This document shows positions 44,647 through 55,494 of a DNA stretch of 64,000 bases, one piece after another (position 1 is the first letter of the stretch; the number at the start of each line of letters is the position of its first letter). The position numbers and the translations under genes are program-made. The DNA is from Aplectana chamaeleonis (lineage: Eukaryota; Nematoda; Chromadorea; Rhabditida; Cosmocercidae): NCBI GenBank assembly GCA_029168955.1, contig JAPDOI010000957.1, positions 124,001 through 188,000 of the forward strand, in the 5' to 3' direction. The notes under the pieces were generated by a model. It had not been told where the DNA came from, made no database searches, and saw only the letters and a program-made list of their open reading frames with translations.

Positions 44647-44914
44647 GCAAACAAATACCAAATTCAAAATATTGATAGATATGCAGTTTGTGTTCGCAAT
44701 AATTCATAGTTGCTGTCGAAGCTTCTCATCAACAACTCTATGAATTAAAGATCATATATAATGTGCTTGATTGTTTTCATGAAGGAATAAACACTACTCT
44801 GTCATCTTGTAACAAGTAAGGATTGATGTGATGTCATGTTTCTTTGGTGAAACGTTCAGTGCTTACGCGAGTGGCAACCGATTCGAGGCGAAGATGAATA
44901 ATGTTATCCAGCCC

Positions 44915-45115
44915 ACCCCCCCCCCCCAATCGACTCATTGGCCGTGAGACAGATTTTTGCAGTAGAGCAGGCTCTTCGCGCTAGCCTTCCAATCTTCTCA
45001 GAAAGTATCAATATCACAATTTAGCAGGATTTCTCTATCGTACGAGCAAATTTAAAGGATAGAATGGCTCAATTCACATGTATAACTGGTTTCGATATAG
45101 TCTGACTTTGACTGA
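44915..45115. repeat. Inverted flank repeat, left copy
   Basis: A run of C followed by AATCGACTCATTGGCC, then TATCAATATCACAATTT and GGCTCAATTCACATGTATAA, reappears inverted at 51665-51860 with about 90 percent identity by eye. The two copies face each other across 6.7 kb that holds the RTE element and satellite arrays. Confidence 0.8.
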
Positions 45116-45325
45116 CTTTACTATGGAGATTTCTTCTAATTCTATTTATTTATTCATTTTAAAGGGTAGATGAACTTCACTCAAATGTGGATCCGGTTTT
45201 GGTGCGGAATATTGATGTAGTGAAGTTGAATAAAAGTCCAATTTTGTGCTTCATATGCCATTATTCTAAAAAAGAAACATCGCTCATATTTGGTCATTAT
45301 ACCAATTAGAGGACTTTGAAAGGGG

Positions 45326-48300
45326 GTGTGTATACAAGTCTGTTGGTACCGGCTCGTTGGTGCCCCTGCTTCTACTGAACCCAACAGACGTTTGAGTGTA
45401 CACAGGGAACGTTCGAGCGATATAGCGTGCACAACTATATCGCGAAAGTATCCCGCACATTGCATAAAGGTGTCGCCGTCCGGCACACTAAGGCCTCTGG
45501 TTCATAACACCTTAGGATCCGTACCTAAGGAGTTCATGGAGTCTTTGGCCACAAGCCACAATTTTGCCACCCTGCATTGCCGGTCGTTTTCGAGTGACAT
45601 CCAACAATTTGCGCTTTCCAGTCTTCTGAGCTACTTCCATGCACCGTTTGCTGCTTTGCAGGAAACTCGCCTCAAGGATAGACCCGTCATCAACGTCGGA
45701 GAGTACGCCATCTACTGCGGTGACGCTGATGATAGGAGAGTGGGAGGCTGTGCGATAGCTGTGAGGAAGGACTGCAATAGTATGATCGAGGAATTCGGCT
45801 CAACGTCGTGTAGGAATGCATTTGTGCGACTGCGGGATCACAGAGGATTCAATCTGCGGATAATGAGTGCTCATGCGCCCACCGAAACCGCCGAAGACAA
45901 TTCCAAGGATGCCTTCTACGAGGAACTCAATACGTTGCTAGCCAGGATACCTTGTCAGCATGCTGTTGTCGTATGAATCGACGCAAACGCGAAGATGGGA
46001 CTTGACCAGGAATCCGAAGTACTCGGTAAATGGTTCTACCCAGTGGAGCAAACATCGGACAATGGCTACCACCTTGTCGACTTTTGTGAACTAAGTGGTC
46101 TGACTATTGCATCGACAATCAAGAGGAATCATCGCCGCCATCAGCTTACGTGGTAGGGACCAACCCAGCTATCTCCAGAAGAACAGCGGAAGCGGAAGAT
46201 GACAACATTGAAACTACAGCTCGACTATGTTCTGACGAGGAATATTCCAGTATCGGACATTCGAAGCTCTAGAGCTGTGTGGGATGTCGCATTCGATTCG
46301 GATCACCGTCCAGTTCTGTTGAACTTCACTGCGAGGATTCATAAGAGGAAGCGAGGGGCTAAGCCTCTCCAGAGGATTGATATGACAAGTCTCAGGGATG
46401 AAGAATGCGGAAGGAAATTCCGACAACGCGTTTCTATTCATATTGGAGTACGGAACAAGAAGAAACTTTGCGACGCGAACTCTTTCGTCAAGTGCATCCA
46501 GGACGCTTCGAAAGAGGCACTCCCGGTTGTACAGCCCAAGAAGAAGCTCGCCTACGTCTCAGAGGAAACAAAATCTACCTATAACAGAGTATGTGCTCTC
46601 CGAACTGCAGGAAACTTCGTGGAGGAGAAGCGTCCGAGGAGGAAGTTGCCTCGGCAGCTTCAAAGTGACCGCGAACGAGAATGGATGTGTAGAGCTAAGG
46701 AGTTTGAGAAGGCTTGGGAGGAGAAAAACCCGAGGAAAGCCTACACGTTGTCACGACAGTATAGCGGCAAGATGAAGAAATGTTCTGCTGTCCTCAACAC
46801 TACCAGTGGAGTTGCAGTTGGTGATGCGAAACTGCCATTAGGGAAGGATTACTTCAGTTCACTACTGAATCGTCCAGCGCCGTCAGTACCAGAGCTCCCG
46901 CATGTTCAGAGAGCACATTACGATGTCAGTGAGGAACCGCCGACTGAGGCTAAAGTTTTGAATTGTGTCCGGAAAATGAAGAATGGAAAGGCAGGTGGAG
47001 ATGACAACATCACTGCTGAACTGCTGAAAGCTCTCCCTCCGTCTGAGATTCGTGAAATGACCAACACTATCAGTACCATATGGACGAGCGAAAGGATACC
47101 CGATTCGTGGAGGCATGCGATCATCGTACCTCTTCACAAGAAGTTATCGTCACAGAGCCCAAGAACTATAGGGGGATCTCTCTACTGCGTGTCATGTACA
47201 AGGTTTTGGAACGTATCATTCTCGAGCAACTCATCAAACATCGTGAGGAAACGACCAGAGAGGAGCAAGCCGGTTTTCGACCTGGAAGATCGACCATCGA
47301 CCAAGTGTTCGTCGTGAGAAGAGTAATTGAATTGTGGCAGCGGTACTCGAAGCCCTTACAGCTCACTTTTTCGGACTTTGAAGCCGCATTCGATTCTCCT
47401 CATCGTGATCAATTGCTCGACGCTCTGCGAGCCGATGGAGTCCCGGAAAAGTATGTTCGACTAATCGAGGACATGAACAAAGGAACAACAGCAGCAGTTC
47501 GTACGCCTGTCCGGTTTATGTCAGCTTTCGAGGTGAGTACAGGAGTAAGGCAAGGAGCTGTAGCAGGACCTTTTCTTTTCAACTTCACCGTTGATGACAT
47601 CATGCGTAAAGTTGCACAACAGTTTCCTGCGGATGTGATCCTAACACCATCAGGACGCTCCCTTGTCGACCAGGAGTACGCCGACGACATTGTGTTATTC
47701 GCTGAAAACAACGCAAAACTGCAAAGAATTGTGAACCTCGTTTCGAAGAATGCCGCAGCCTATGGACTTCGTCTTCGTCCGGACAAATGCAAGCAGATGT
47801 GGGTCTCTCAGAGGCCTTCAATGGGAGTTTGTGTGGACGGACAACGTATCGAACTGGTGGACGATTTCTGTTATTTGGGCTGTTTGCTGAAGAACTATGG
47901 TAGTTATGCAGCGGATATTCAACAACGATGTGCGAAAGCTACGTCTGCATTCAATCCCCTAACCAAGTGTTTGTGGTCTACCCCCATCGCGAAGGAAGTT
48001 AAGTTGCGCGTCTTATTATCCGCTATTCGCCCTATCATGCTGTACGGATCGGAGACGTGGGCAGCACCGGAGACGCAGATGGAAAGGTTGGATTGCACGG
48101 AGAGGAAGCTGTTTAGACGTTTGCTCGGATATTTCTGGCCGCGGATGTGCCACAACGAAATCGACGCCTTACATCAACGCTTGACACGAGGGAGGTGCCA
48201 ACATCTCCCAACGCCGTCTCAAGCGGCAATGGAAGGTCGTCTTCATTTGTTCGAGCATATTTCAAGAAAACGGCCAGATCGTCTTGTTCAGCACGCTAAG

Positions 48301-48342
48301 GATGCTTACGAGTCCTGTCTGGAAATGGCCGCTTGGACGTAG
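45326..48342 (+). pseudogene. RTE endonuclease-reverse transcriptase, broken
   Basis: The APE endonuclease begins near 45600: FAALQETRL (catalytic Glu), VGGCAIAVRKD, SAHAPTE, and after an in-frame TGA at 45974 DANAKMG, and after a TAG at 46154 DYVLTRNIPVSD and FDSDHRPV (the closing Asp-His pair). The RT follows: NGKAGGDDNITAELLKA, then a frameshift near 47150, NYRGISLLRVMYKVLERIIL, EEQAGFRPGRSTIDQVF, SDFEAAFDSPHR, GVRQGAVAGPFLFNF and the catalytic EYADDIVLFAE. The thumb ends ILYGSE-like (MLYGSETWAAP). A last frameshift separates the C-terminal RRRKFWADVVKEDLK-like end, seen near 48340-48400. The copy needs at least four repairs, so it is dead. Confidence 0.9.
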
Positions 48343-48590
48343 GCGAAAGTTTTGAGCAGATGTAGTGAAGGAGGATTTGAAATCACTCGGCATTTAAAGG
48401 CAATTCAGGAGCGATGTTTTACTTCGCAGGAAGTGGAATAGCGACCAATGGATTGGTTGTGTTCAAATTGTGGCTGAGGACCGTGACAAATGGACACGGC
48501 TGACTACTAGGACGGCACACCTCGAAGGAGATGCGGAACGACCGCGTCAGGCGAAAGCCAACCGCTTAAGTGAAGTAAGTGAAGAGGGCT
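45326..48590 (+). mobile_element. RTE-type non-LTR retrotransposon
   Basis: A single endonuclease-RT frame of RTE layout spans about 3 kb, followed by a short 3' UTR ending in AAGTGAAGTAAGTGAAG, the short tandem tail usual for RTE elements instead of poly(A). The 5' boundary is uncertain. Several lesions make this copy inactive. Confidence 0.85.
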
Positions 48591-48599
48591 TTGAAAGCG

Positions 48600-48850
48600 C
48601 TCAAAAAAAATGTTCCAGATTTGACTCAAAATCCTCCCATATAGGTTATTTGGGGCGCTGATTACGAATCTGGGAATTGATTTCCGATTTTCCAAAGTTT
48701 TCGACTTGATTCGTTGAAAGCTTCCCAGCAGGGGAAAATTTGATGGCAAATCGCGACTTTTGACGATTTCCGGCGTGCTACGATAGATATGGCTCAAATT
48801 GTGTCTCTGGGGGTTATTTGGAGTGCTAAGCACGAATCTGACGTCTATTT
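48600..48850. repeat. Repeat R-like flank, left of the 42-bp array
   Basis: CAGATTTGACTCAAAATCC, GGTTATTTGGGGCGCTGATT and a second GGGTTATTTGGAGTGCTAAG resemble words in repeat R (24530, 30100) and in 51190-51440 on the other side of the arrays. Confidence 0.6.
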
Positions 48851-48914
48851 ATCGACTTTAGTCAGACTACGGTAGATCACGATGGGTATACTGTATACTT
48901 TTACATTTTCAGAT

Positions 48915-49165
48915 TTTTTTTCGAATATTCGACTTTTCGAATAATTCGGAATTTTGGAGTTTTCGAATATTCGACTTTTCGAATAATTCGAAAATTTGAA
49001 CTTTTCGAATATTCGACTTTTCGAGTAATTCGGGATTTTGAGCTTTTCGGATATTCGACTTTTCGAATGATTCGGGATTTTAAACTTTTCGAATAGTCGA
49101 CTTTTCGAATAAAAAGTCGACTTGTTCAATCGACTGTCGAATGATTTTTCGAATTTTTTTCATTC
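48915..49165. repeat. 42-bp satellite array, cluster 2
   Basis: TCGAATATTCGACTTTTCGA starts at 48921, 48963, 49005, 49047 and 49089, an exact 42-bp period. Each unit is rich in self-complementary TTCGAA and AATATT words. Unit and orientation match 50826-51175. Confidence 0.95.
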
Positions 49166-49559
49166 GACTTTTCGAGTAAGTCAAAAAATAATTTGTCATT
49201 CCCACTTCTTTCCAGAAAAAGGCTAAATTACTTGAGCTAGCATATCCTATATTTCTTTTGGGACTGAACTAAACTGTCGAATAGGGAAGCAAACAAACTC
49301 TATATTTACGGGACGGTTGGTTATATCAATATATATTCGAATTATTAAGTACCAGCTGCGCCCAGAGCCGCTGGCGAACCGGCTTCGCCGGCCCAATCTA
49401 GATGGCTTAACAAAACGTGAGACAACAATTCTGTTGCTGTAGAACGGTTCTGCTAGAAAACATCATGATCAGTCTGATTTTATTCCAAGCATCCCTGCTG
49501 CGATTAAGTTTTCCTGGAGCTGGTTTACCGCTGGTGGATAGACTTCGACAAACAGAAGG

Positions 49560-50205
49560 CCGACTTTGCTGGCCTTCCTCCATCGGCAATGTGCAGCATT
49601 GGTTTGGCTTCGTCGAACGATTAACCGACTTTGCCGTCCGCTCTTCCCCCTCCTCCCATCAACCGCGGGTAGCAATCGTTTGGCTCCGCCAACCGAAAGA
49701 CTGACTTTGCCGGTCTTCCCCATCAAGCACGGGTAGCAATAGTTTATCTTCGCCAACCAAAAGACTGGCTTTGCCGCCCTTAAAAAACCGCGTGTAGAAC
49801 TCGTTTGGGTTTGCGGAAACATAGAAGGATCTGCCGCCAGTCTCTCCCCCCCCCCCTTCAACAACCACATGTAGCACTCGTTTGGCTTCGCCCAACAATT
49901 GACCTCCTTTCCCGGCCTTCCCCCACCAACCACGGGGAGCAATCGTTTGGCTGCGCCTAACAATTGACCTCCTTTCCCGGCCTTCCCCCAACAACCACGG
50001 GGAGCAATCGTTTGGCTGCGCCCAACAATTGACCTCCTTTCCCGGCCTTCCCCCAACAACCACGGGGAGCAATCGTTCGGCTTCGCCCAACAACTGACCT
50101 CCTTTCCCGGCCTTCCCCCGCCAACCACGGGTAGCAATCGTTTGGCTTCGCCCAACAATTGACCTCCTTTCCCGGCCTTCCCCCATCAAGCACGGGTAGC
50201 AATCG
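49560..50205. repeat. 65-bp minisatellite, about ten units
   Basis: GACCTCCTTTCCCGGCCTTC starts at 49901, 49966, 50031, 50096 and 50161, exactly 65 bp apart; more divergent units extend left to about 49560. Each unit also holds AGCAATCGTTTGGCTTCGCC. All three minus-strand frames remain open across the array (229, 176 and 109 codons), because the unit lacks stops in each frame. Confidence 0.95.
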
Positions 50206-50485
50206 CGGCGGCGAAATGCGCGAGACGCTTGTGATTTTCAAGCGATTTTGCGAGTTGCTACCGATTTGCAGCGTCCGCAACCTCACCAGGTCCTACTTCC
50301 ATTGCTGTATACTATATAATCAAATCTCACCAAAATGATGGAATGAAAGTCTCTAAATTGCATCCGCGCTCTAATCGAAATCACACTGCAAGGTTGCCGG
50401 CGACGCCGCCACGGAATTTTTAAGGCCACGCCCCCAATCGCTCGCTCGCTCGCGTTGCTCACACCTTTGTCACTATGTCAAAGCC

Positions 50486-50628
50486 TTAGGCCTCTTTCAG
50501 AGTTCGATCGCAGCGCGACGTGATGAGATGATGACCAAGAGCATCGATCGAGATCGCGTCGCACGTCGATCAGTATTCCAAACATGCCATCGCGGCGATC
50601 AGCGATCGCATTCTGAAAGAGGCCTTAA
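50486..50628. repeat. Harbinger-like MITE, TTA-flanked
   Basis: GGCCTCTTTCAGAGTTCGAT faces ATCGCATTCTGAAAGAGGCC, with TTA on both outer sides (a PIF/Harbinger-type target duplication). The interior is full of CGATCG words. Confidence 0.85.
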
Positions 50629-50825
50629 CTATAGCGTCGCGCCGCGCCGCGAATGAGTTCTGAACGCCGCCTTATGGTAAGGACTCCTTTCGAGTCGCGT
50701 GCCACATGAGCGAGTCATCATTGATAGTCTCGCCCCTCCTTGATTTTGGAACACATCTACGATTTGCGTCAGTTTGCATCCTTGGCGCGCAACCTGCTCG
50801 TGGGTCAATGGAATGTTTTGAAAAA

Positions 50826-51175
50826 TCAATTTCTTCGAAAAAGTCGACTATCCGATTCATTCGAATGTTTCCGTAAACTTTCGAATATTCGACTTTTCGA
50901 GTAATTCAGGATTTTAAACTTTTCGAAAATTCGACTTTTCGAATAATTCGGGATTTTGAACTTTTCGAATATTAGACTTTTCGAATAATTCGGAATTTTG
51001 ACGTTTTCGAATATTTGACTTAACAAATAATTCCGGATTTTGACGTTTTCGAATATTCGACTTTTCGAATAATTCGGGAATTCGACTTTTTCGAATACTC
51101 GACTTTTCGAATAATTCGAAGTCGACTTTTACAATCCAATGATTTTTCGAATCATTCGATTCGGTCAAAGTATAG
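50826..51175. repeat. 42-bp satellite array, cluster 3
   Basis: The same 42-bp unit as 48915-49165 in the same orientation (TCGAATATTCGACTTTTCGA at 50881, next at 50923 and on). The clusters are 1.7 kb apart and flanked outside by repeat R-like sequence. Confidence 0.95.
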
Positions 51176-51189
51176 TATACGGTAGTTTG

Positions 51190-51440
51190 GTCAAAGTCTC
51201 AGATTTGACTCAAAGTTTGTATGCAGGAGTTATTCGGGGCGGTGAACACGAATTCAATGTCCATTTGTCGATTTTCGAATTATTGAGGTACGTTTTGCTT
51301 CCTAAAGGGCATGGTACCTACCTTAACCCACAGTAAACTTAAGAATTTTGACAAACGGACTTCAGATTCGTGTTCAGCACCCTAGATTACCCCTGCATAT
51401 AAGTTTTGAGCCGCATCCAAGATTTTTTTCCAAAATACCC
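51190..51440. repeat. Repeat R-like flank, right of the 42-bp array
   Basis: CAGATTTGACTCAAAGTTTG and GAGTTATTCGGGGCGGTGAA parallel 48620-48660, and ATTCGTGTTCAGCACCCTAG at 51368 is an inverse of the same motif, so the region is partly palindromic. Confidence 0.6.
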
Positions 51441-51664
51441 AAAAAAATTCATGGGGGTTACTCTTACCTTGCCACCAGGCTTTGAAAAAAGCGTATAATT
51501 TTTTTTTCAGAGTGGTTTCAGGAAGCTGCGAAGACCATAATCCGATTCTACGCCAGATATAGTTCTAGAATAGTACATTCATAATCATAATTATTTGCGT
51601 CACTGATGTCTAAAACGCAATAAAATAGAATATTTTCATTATAGTTCTTCAATGATACATTTCA

Positions 51665-51860
51665 CTGTTATACAGTCAAACTATTTCGAAACCAGTTATA
51701 CATGTGAATTGAGCCATTCTATCCTTGAAATTTGCTCGTACGATAGAGAAATCCTGCGAAATTGTGATATTGATACTTCCTCAGAAGTTCGGAAGGCTAG
51801 GGCGAAAAGCCTGCTCCAATGCAAAAATCTGTCCCAAGGCCAATGAGTCGATTGGGGGGG
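51665..51860. repeat. Inverted flank repeat, right copy
   Basis: TTATACATGTGAATTGAGCC, AAATTGTGATATTGATA-like sequence and GGCCAATGAGTCGATT followed by a G run are the inverse of 44915-45115. Confidence 0.8.
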
Positions 51861-52389
51861 GGGGGGTGGGTTCTCGTTCAGAAAAGGATTAGCTAACTGC
51901 TGTATTATGACAGACTAAAAATACAGATATCACAGTCAGTATAAAAACTAGCCGACAGATTTTCGTCTATGAGAATGACTTATGAAGAGAGCCGACTGTA
52001 AAAATTGAAGACTGCAAGTTCCAGTAAAAGAAGCAAATAATCGTATCTTCCTACTTGAGAAGTACCCTGTACATCTAAACCCCAATTTTATCCAGCTTGA
52101 ATGCCGCAATCCCTCAGAGACTGGGCTTGCCGTGCGATATGGTGTTTGTCCGCAGCTACACAGCACACACTGGAGTGAACGCGCGCTCAATATTAATTAA
52201 AAATTTGTTTTATCACAGAACGGGGAGGAGAAAAGAATTGAAACTGGAGTCAATGGAAGAAGGCAGAAACTGGATGCTTTCAATGTATCCATTATAGAAA
52301 TTTAATGTGAATAAACTAAATTGGAGCAGGGTGAATTTTTCGGACTTGATAAGGTTCATTCAAATTAACCTTGTTGATTGAAAACAGCA

Positions 52390-52764
52390 TTAAGCCATTG
52401 TTATACCTCACGACAGGCCTGTAGCAGCCGCAGAGCACTGCTACGTCGCTGTCGCTGACGGCCAGCCGTCGTTGTCGCTCAGGCCAACAAACACCCGGCA
52501 CGATACCGGATTTGGCTGGGTCGCTGTCGCTGACACCCGTCGCAGTGCACTGCACTGCGACGGACAGCCGCGACAGCGACCGATTACCGCACGATTTCCA
52601 CATTTCAGGTATAACACACCCTTTCGAGCCAGCGACCGCGACAGGTGCTGCAAACTGTTCTTGTGACACCATTTTTCTACTGTGTGGGCCTGGTCCCGGC
52701 ACGATTCGTAACAGTTGACCGCACCTGTCGCGGTCACAAACTTCAGGTATAACAATGGCCTTAA
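52390..52764. repeat. MITE with TTAAGCCATTGTTATACCT ends
   Basis: TTAAGCCATTGTTATACCT faces AGGTATAACAATGGCCTTAA. The interior is dense in GTCGCTGTCGC and GCGACAGCGAC words, as in the element at 147-456. A third end-like word (AGGTATAACACACC) lies at 52609. Confidence 0.85.
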
Positions 52765-52847
52765 CCATTGTACTACAAGTACTAAGAGCATTGGGAGAAA
52801 TAGGAGAATCTGGCAAACATTCTTATAACAATAGGTTTGATATTCAG

Positions 52848-52934
52848 TGTGATTTAAGGACCTTGAAACTTGTCCCGGTTTTGTCCCGGTTTTCGGGGTA
52901 AAACCGGGACGAGATTTGAGGTCCTTAAATCACA
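52848..52934. repeat. Compact 87-bp foldback
   Basis: TGTGATTTAAGGACCTTGAA faces the inverse ending CCTTAAATCACA, and TTGTCCCGGTTTT faces AAAACCGGGACGA. Arms of about 35 bp around a loop that repeats GTCCCGGTTTT. Confidence 0.9.
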
Positions 52935-53329
52935 TTAGAAATCGATCCTATTGAATCTAAATTGTTTGTCAGGTTCTCCTCTTTCCCACAATATCCTTTG
53001 CTCGCATATTTAATGCTACTTTCGATCAATTAGGTTCGTTAAAATTAACCTTGTCACGGCTAAATACTTACCCCTGCCCCAACTTTGTTTGTTTACATTA
53101 AATTTCTAAAATGGGTACATCCAGAACAGACGATTTTCATCATCTTCCATTTCCTTCAGTTTCAATCGTTTTCTCTTCCCCGTTCTGTAATAAAATACAT
53201 TTTTTATTGATATTGTGTGCGCGTCCACTCCCGTGTGCGCTGTGTAGCTGCGTACACATACCATATCGCACGGCAAGCCGAGTCTCTAAGGGATTGCGGC
53301 ATTCTAGGTGGGTGAAAACCGGGATTTCC

Positions 53330-54085
53330 ACTCCCTACGCATCTCATCAATCCTAACATGATTCCAGAACACAAAATAATTCTGATTTCTTCTTTAGAAC
53401 GATCATACACGGATTAATCCTTCATACATAGGTTCATAAAAAAATTCGACAGAAAACATTTATTAGTGCAATAAAAATAGTTCTGTTGTTGTTTGTAATT
53501 ACTGAATTGTATTGAAATAAAAGTAGTTTTATCTTTTGTCATAACCTACCGTCTCACCAAAAATTTTCTTCATAAGATTGTTTGGAAGTTTAGAAATTAC
53601 ACTACCTTTTTTGTTGACATTTTCGAAATTTTCTCTATTCAGTGCTTTTTTATATTCTTGTTTATCAAAATCAGGAAGTCAAGATCATGGCTGTTGTGCT
53701 CGACTTCTCGGAAAACAGTCGATTTCGACTTCCCGTAGGGGGTGCCTGAAAATTACCGAGCTAAGAGGAGCGCATATTCAAAATCGCCATGCCGGGACGT
53801 GTGCCCAGCCCTGGGTTGGGCATCTCAAATTTAGAGCAATTGATAATAACTATTAAACCAACTCCACGTCACACGACGTTGAACGAGTTGCGACCCTCTA
53901 TGACGCCACAACTCTATCTTAGTATGTGTCCGACGACCTTGTTCTGCCAAATGTGAAGGGGGATTCAGGCATAACGAAGGCCTACGGAACTAACAGACCG
54001 AGAAAACGGTCTACTGCTTGCTATATCATGACAGGTGTTGCGACTCAAACCCAAGATGAGAAAAAAATCAGATAAACAATTTTTT
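53330..54085. other. No feature recognised
   Basis: AT-rich sequence downstream (minus sense) of the nuclear-receptor exons. No further receptor exon was found here, although an intron could span it. Confidence 0.4.
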
Positions 54086-54088
54086 TAC

Positions 54089-54571
54089 CGTTCGAGCGAT
54101 TTCAACACCACCGAGCGTCAAGCCAACATTGCCCGGGTTCCAGAACATGATCATTCGTAACGTCATCATCTCCCCAACTTTGAGTCCCATTCTCTTCATG
54201 GGAATGACGAGATCATCCAGTAATGCCTTCGTATCCGTTCCATACATCCTACAACGGTTTCAGTTCAATCAAAGCACTCTGGGCTGAGTCTCGGATCTTG
54301 TGAACCACATTTCTAGAATAACTAATCCGTAAAGAAGGTAAAGAACAGTCTCATATGCTGAACACACTTTCAAAAGCGAATAAAATTAATTTCAAACTCA
54401 CATTATTTCGGCCGCTCCTCCGTTAGAGAACTGGTTACGCTTCGAAGACTCCAGCGGTTTCACATAGTTATTGTTAACAAGAACTACTCTATCCTCGAAT
54501 CCAAGCTCCATAGTATGAAACAAGTTATCAAGTAACAGATAGCGAAGAGAGAATGCCCGCAGGAGCCTAGC
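54089..54571 (-). CDS. Nuclear hormone receptor ligand-binding-domain exons, partial
   Basis: Two minus-strand exons, 54571-54402 and 54248-54089, are bounded by TGTTTCAG and GTTGTAG acceptors and GTGAGT and GTAAAA donors, with a 153-nt intron, and join in phase. Exon A reads LLRAFSLRYLLLDNLFHTME then LGFEDRVVLVNNNYVKPLES; exon B reads LLDDLVIPMKRMGLKVGEMM then TLRMIMFWNPGNVGLTLGG. The order LRYLLLD, RVVLVN-N-YVKP, L-PM--L-L---E---L--I--FNP-GL is that of the ligand-binding domain of nematode supplementary nuclear receptors, which regulate transcription in the nucleus. The zinc-finger DNA-binding exons and the C-terminal helices are not in view. A MITE abuts the upstream side at 54595. No stop or frameshift interrupts the two exons, so the gene may be live with large repeat-filled introns, or be a fragment. 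Confidence 0.7.
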
Positions 54572-54594
54572 CTGAAACATACTCCAGACGATGA

Positions 54595-55045
54595 AAAAAC
54601 ATAGCCCGAGAGGACGCCTGGTATCTCCTAAATCCTGGTATCTCTTAAATCGTCCAAGACCCCCTATGAACGGAGATATGGCTCCTTGAAAATGCCTGCA
54701 TTTTGAGGGCGAAAATTTCTCGGACGAGTTGTCTCAGGCCTGTATTTCTCTTCATTCGCAATCGCTGCACGAGAGCAAAACAGGATGAGGAGATAGACCG
54801 TCAGTGAACTGAAGAACGATGACTTGTTGAGAATTCATCCATTCGTTTAGCCGCTATCGAGTTCGTAAATCTGGTAGGGGGCCGGGCCTGTGGTGGTGAG
54901 CGAAGGGGGTCGGGCCTGTGGTGGTCGCTTATATCTCGCTTATTTGAAGGAAATGAGATCTGGCATTTGGCACGTGTTATACAGAATTGGTCTTCCACAC
55001 AATTACATGAAAATCTCAAAATTCATATCTGAGGGTGTACTGTGC
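54595..55045. repeat. MITE (TTTAAAGGCACAGT family), inverted copy
   Basis: It is the inverse of 18544-18990: GGTGTACTGTGCCTTTGAGG closes it at the right, and CGGGCCTGTGGTGGTCGC and GTTGAGAATTCATCC match in inverse. The left end is truncated or diverged. Confidence 0.75.
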
Positions 55046-55370
55046 CTTTGAGGAGGAGTTTATCGCCTGTGTTTTTCAGTTTATATCTTGAAGACCTGTA
55101 TGTTCCCTCTCAAAACATCAAGGTCGTAGCATATGCGGATGATATCACAATACTATGCCGGGATCGCGACATAAATTTAGCCGCTAGTAGGATCAACGAC
55201 TACTTGATTGAGTTGAAATGTTTCTTCGATCGCAAAATGCTCACAGTCTCTGCCTCCAAATCATCCGTCACCGTCTTTTCCACCGATAATGCGGAGCACA
55301 GTGCCCATCCTATGGTGAAATGGGACGAAACTCGATTGCCGGCCGCCTGATTCCTCAAGCTACTTTGACT
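55042..55370 (+). pseudogene. Family J RT fragment, plus strand
   Basis: The frame carries SLSPVFFSLYLEDLYVPSQN, then VVAYADDITILCRDRDI with the catalytic YADD, then WDETRLPAA. It matches the middle of the RT at 60685-61788. It starts at the end of the MITE and stops before the thumb, so it is a short dead fragment, opposite in strand to its neighbours. Confidence 0.8.
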
Positions 55371-55494
55371 CGTGTTGGGGTTTCATAAGTTTCTTCGATG
55401 AAGTTTCATAAGAACACCTAGCAGAAGCAAGCCACAGTGAAAACAAGACTCAACGTCCTACGTTCTCTCGGTAAAACGTCCTGAGATGCAGTAA

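Larger units (their letters stand above)
52085..53320. repeat. 1.2-kb inverted-repeat structure, arms of about 290 bp
   Basis: GAATGCCGCAATCCCTCAGA (52099) faces TCTAAGGGATTGCGGCATTC (53285), CACAGAACGGGG faces CCCCGTTCTG, and TATAGAAATTTAATGTGAAT faces the inverse near 53095. The inner arm ends carry AATTAACCTTGT on both sides. The spacer holds a MITE (52390-52764) and a short foldback (52848-52934). No transposase was found. Confidence 0.85.
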
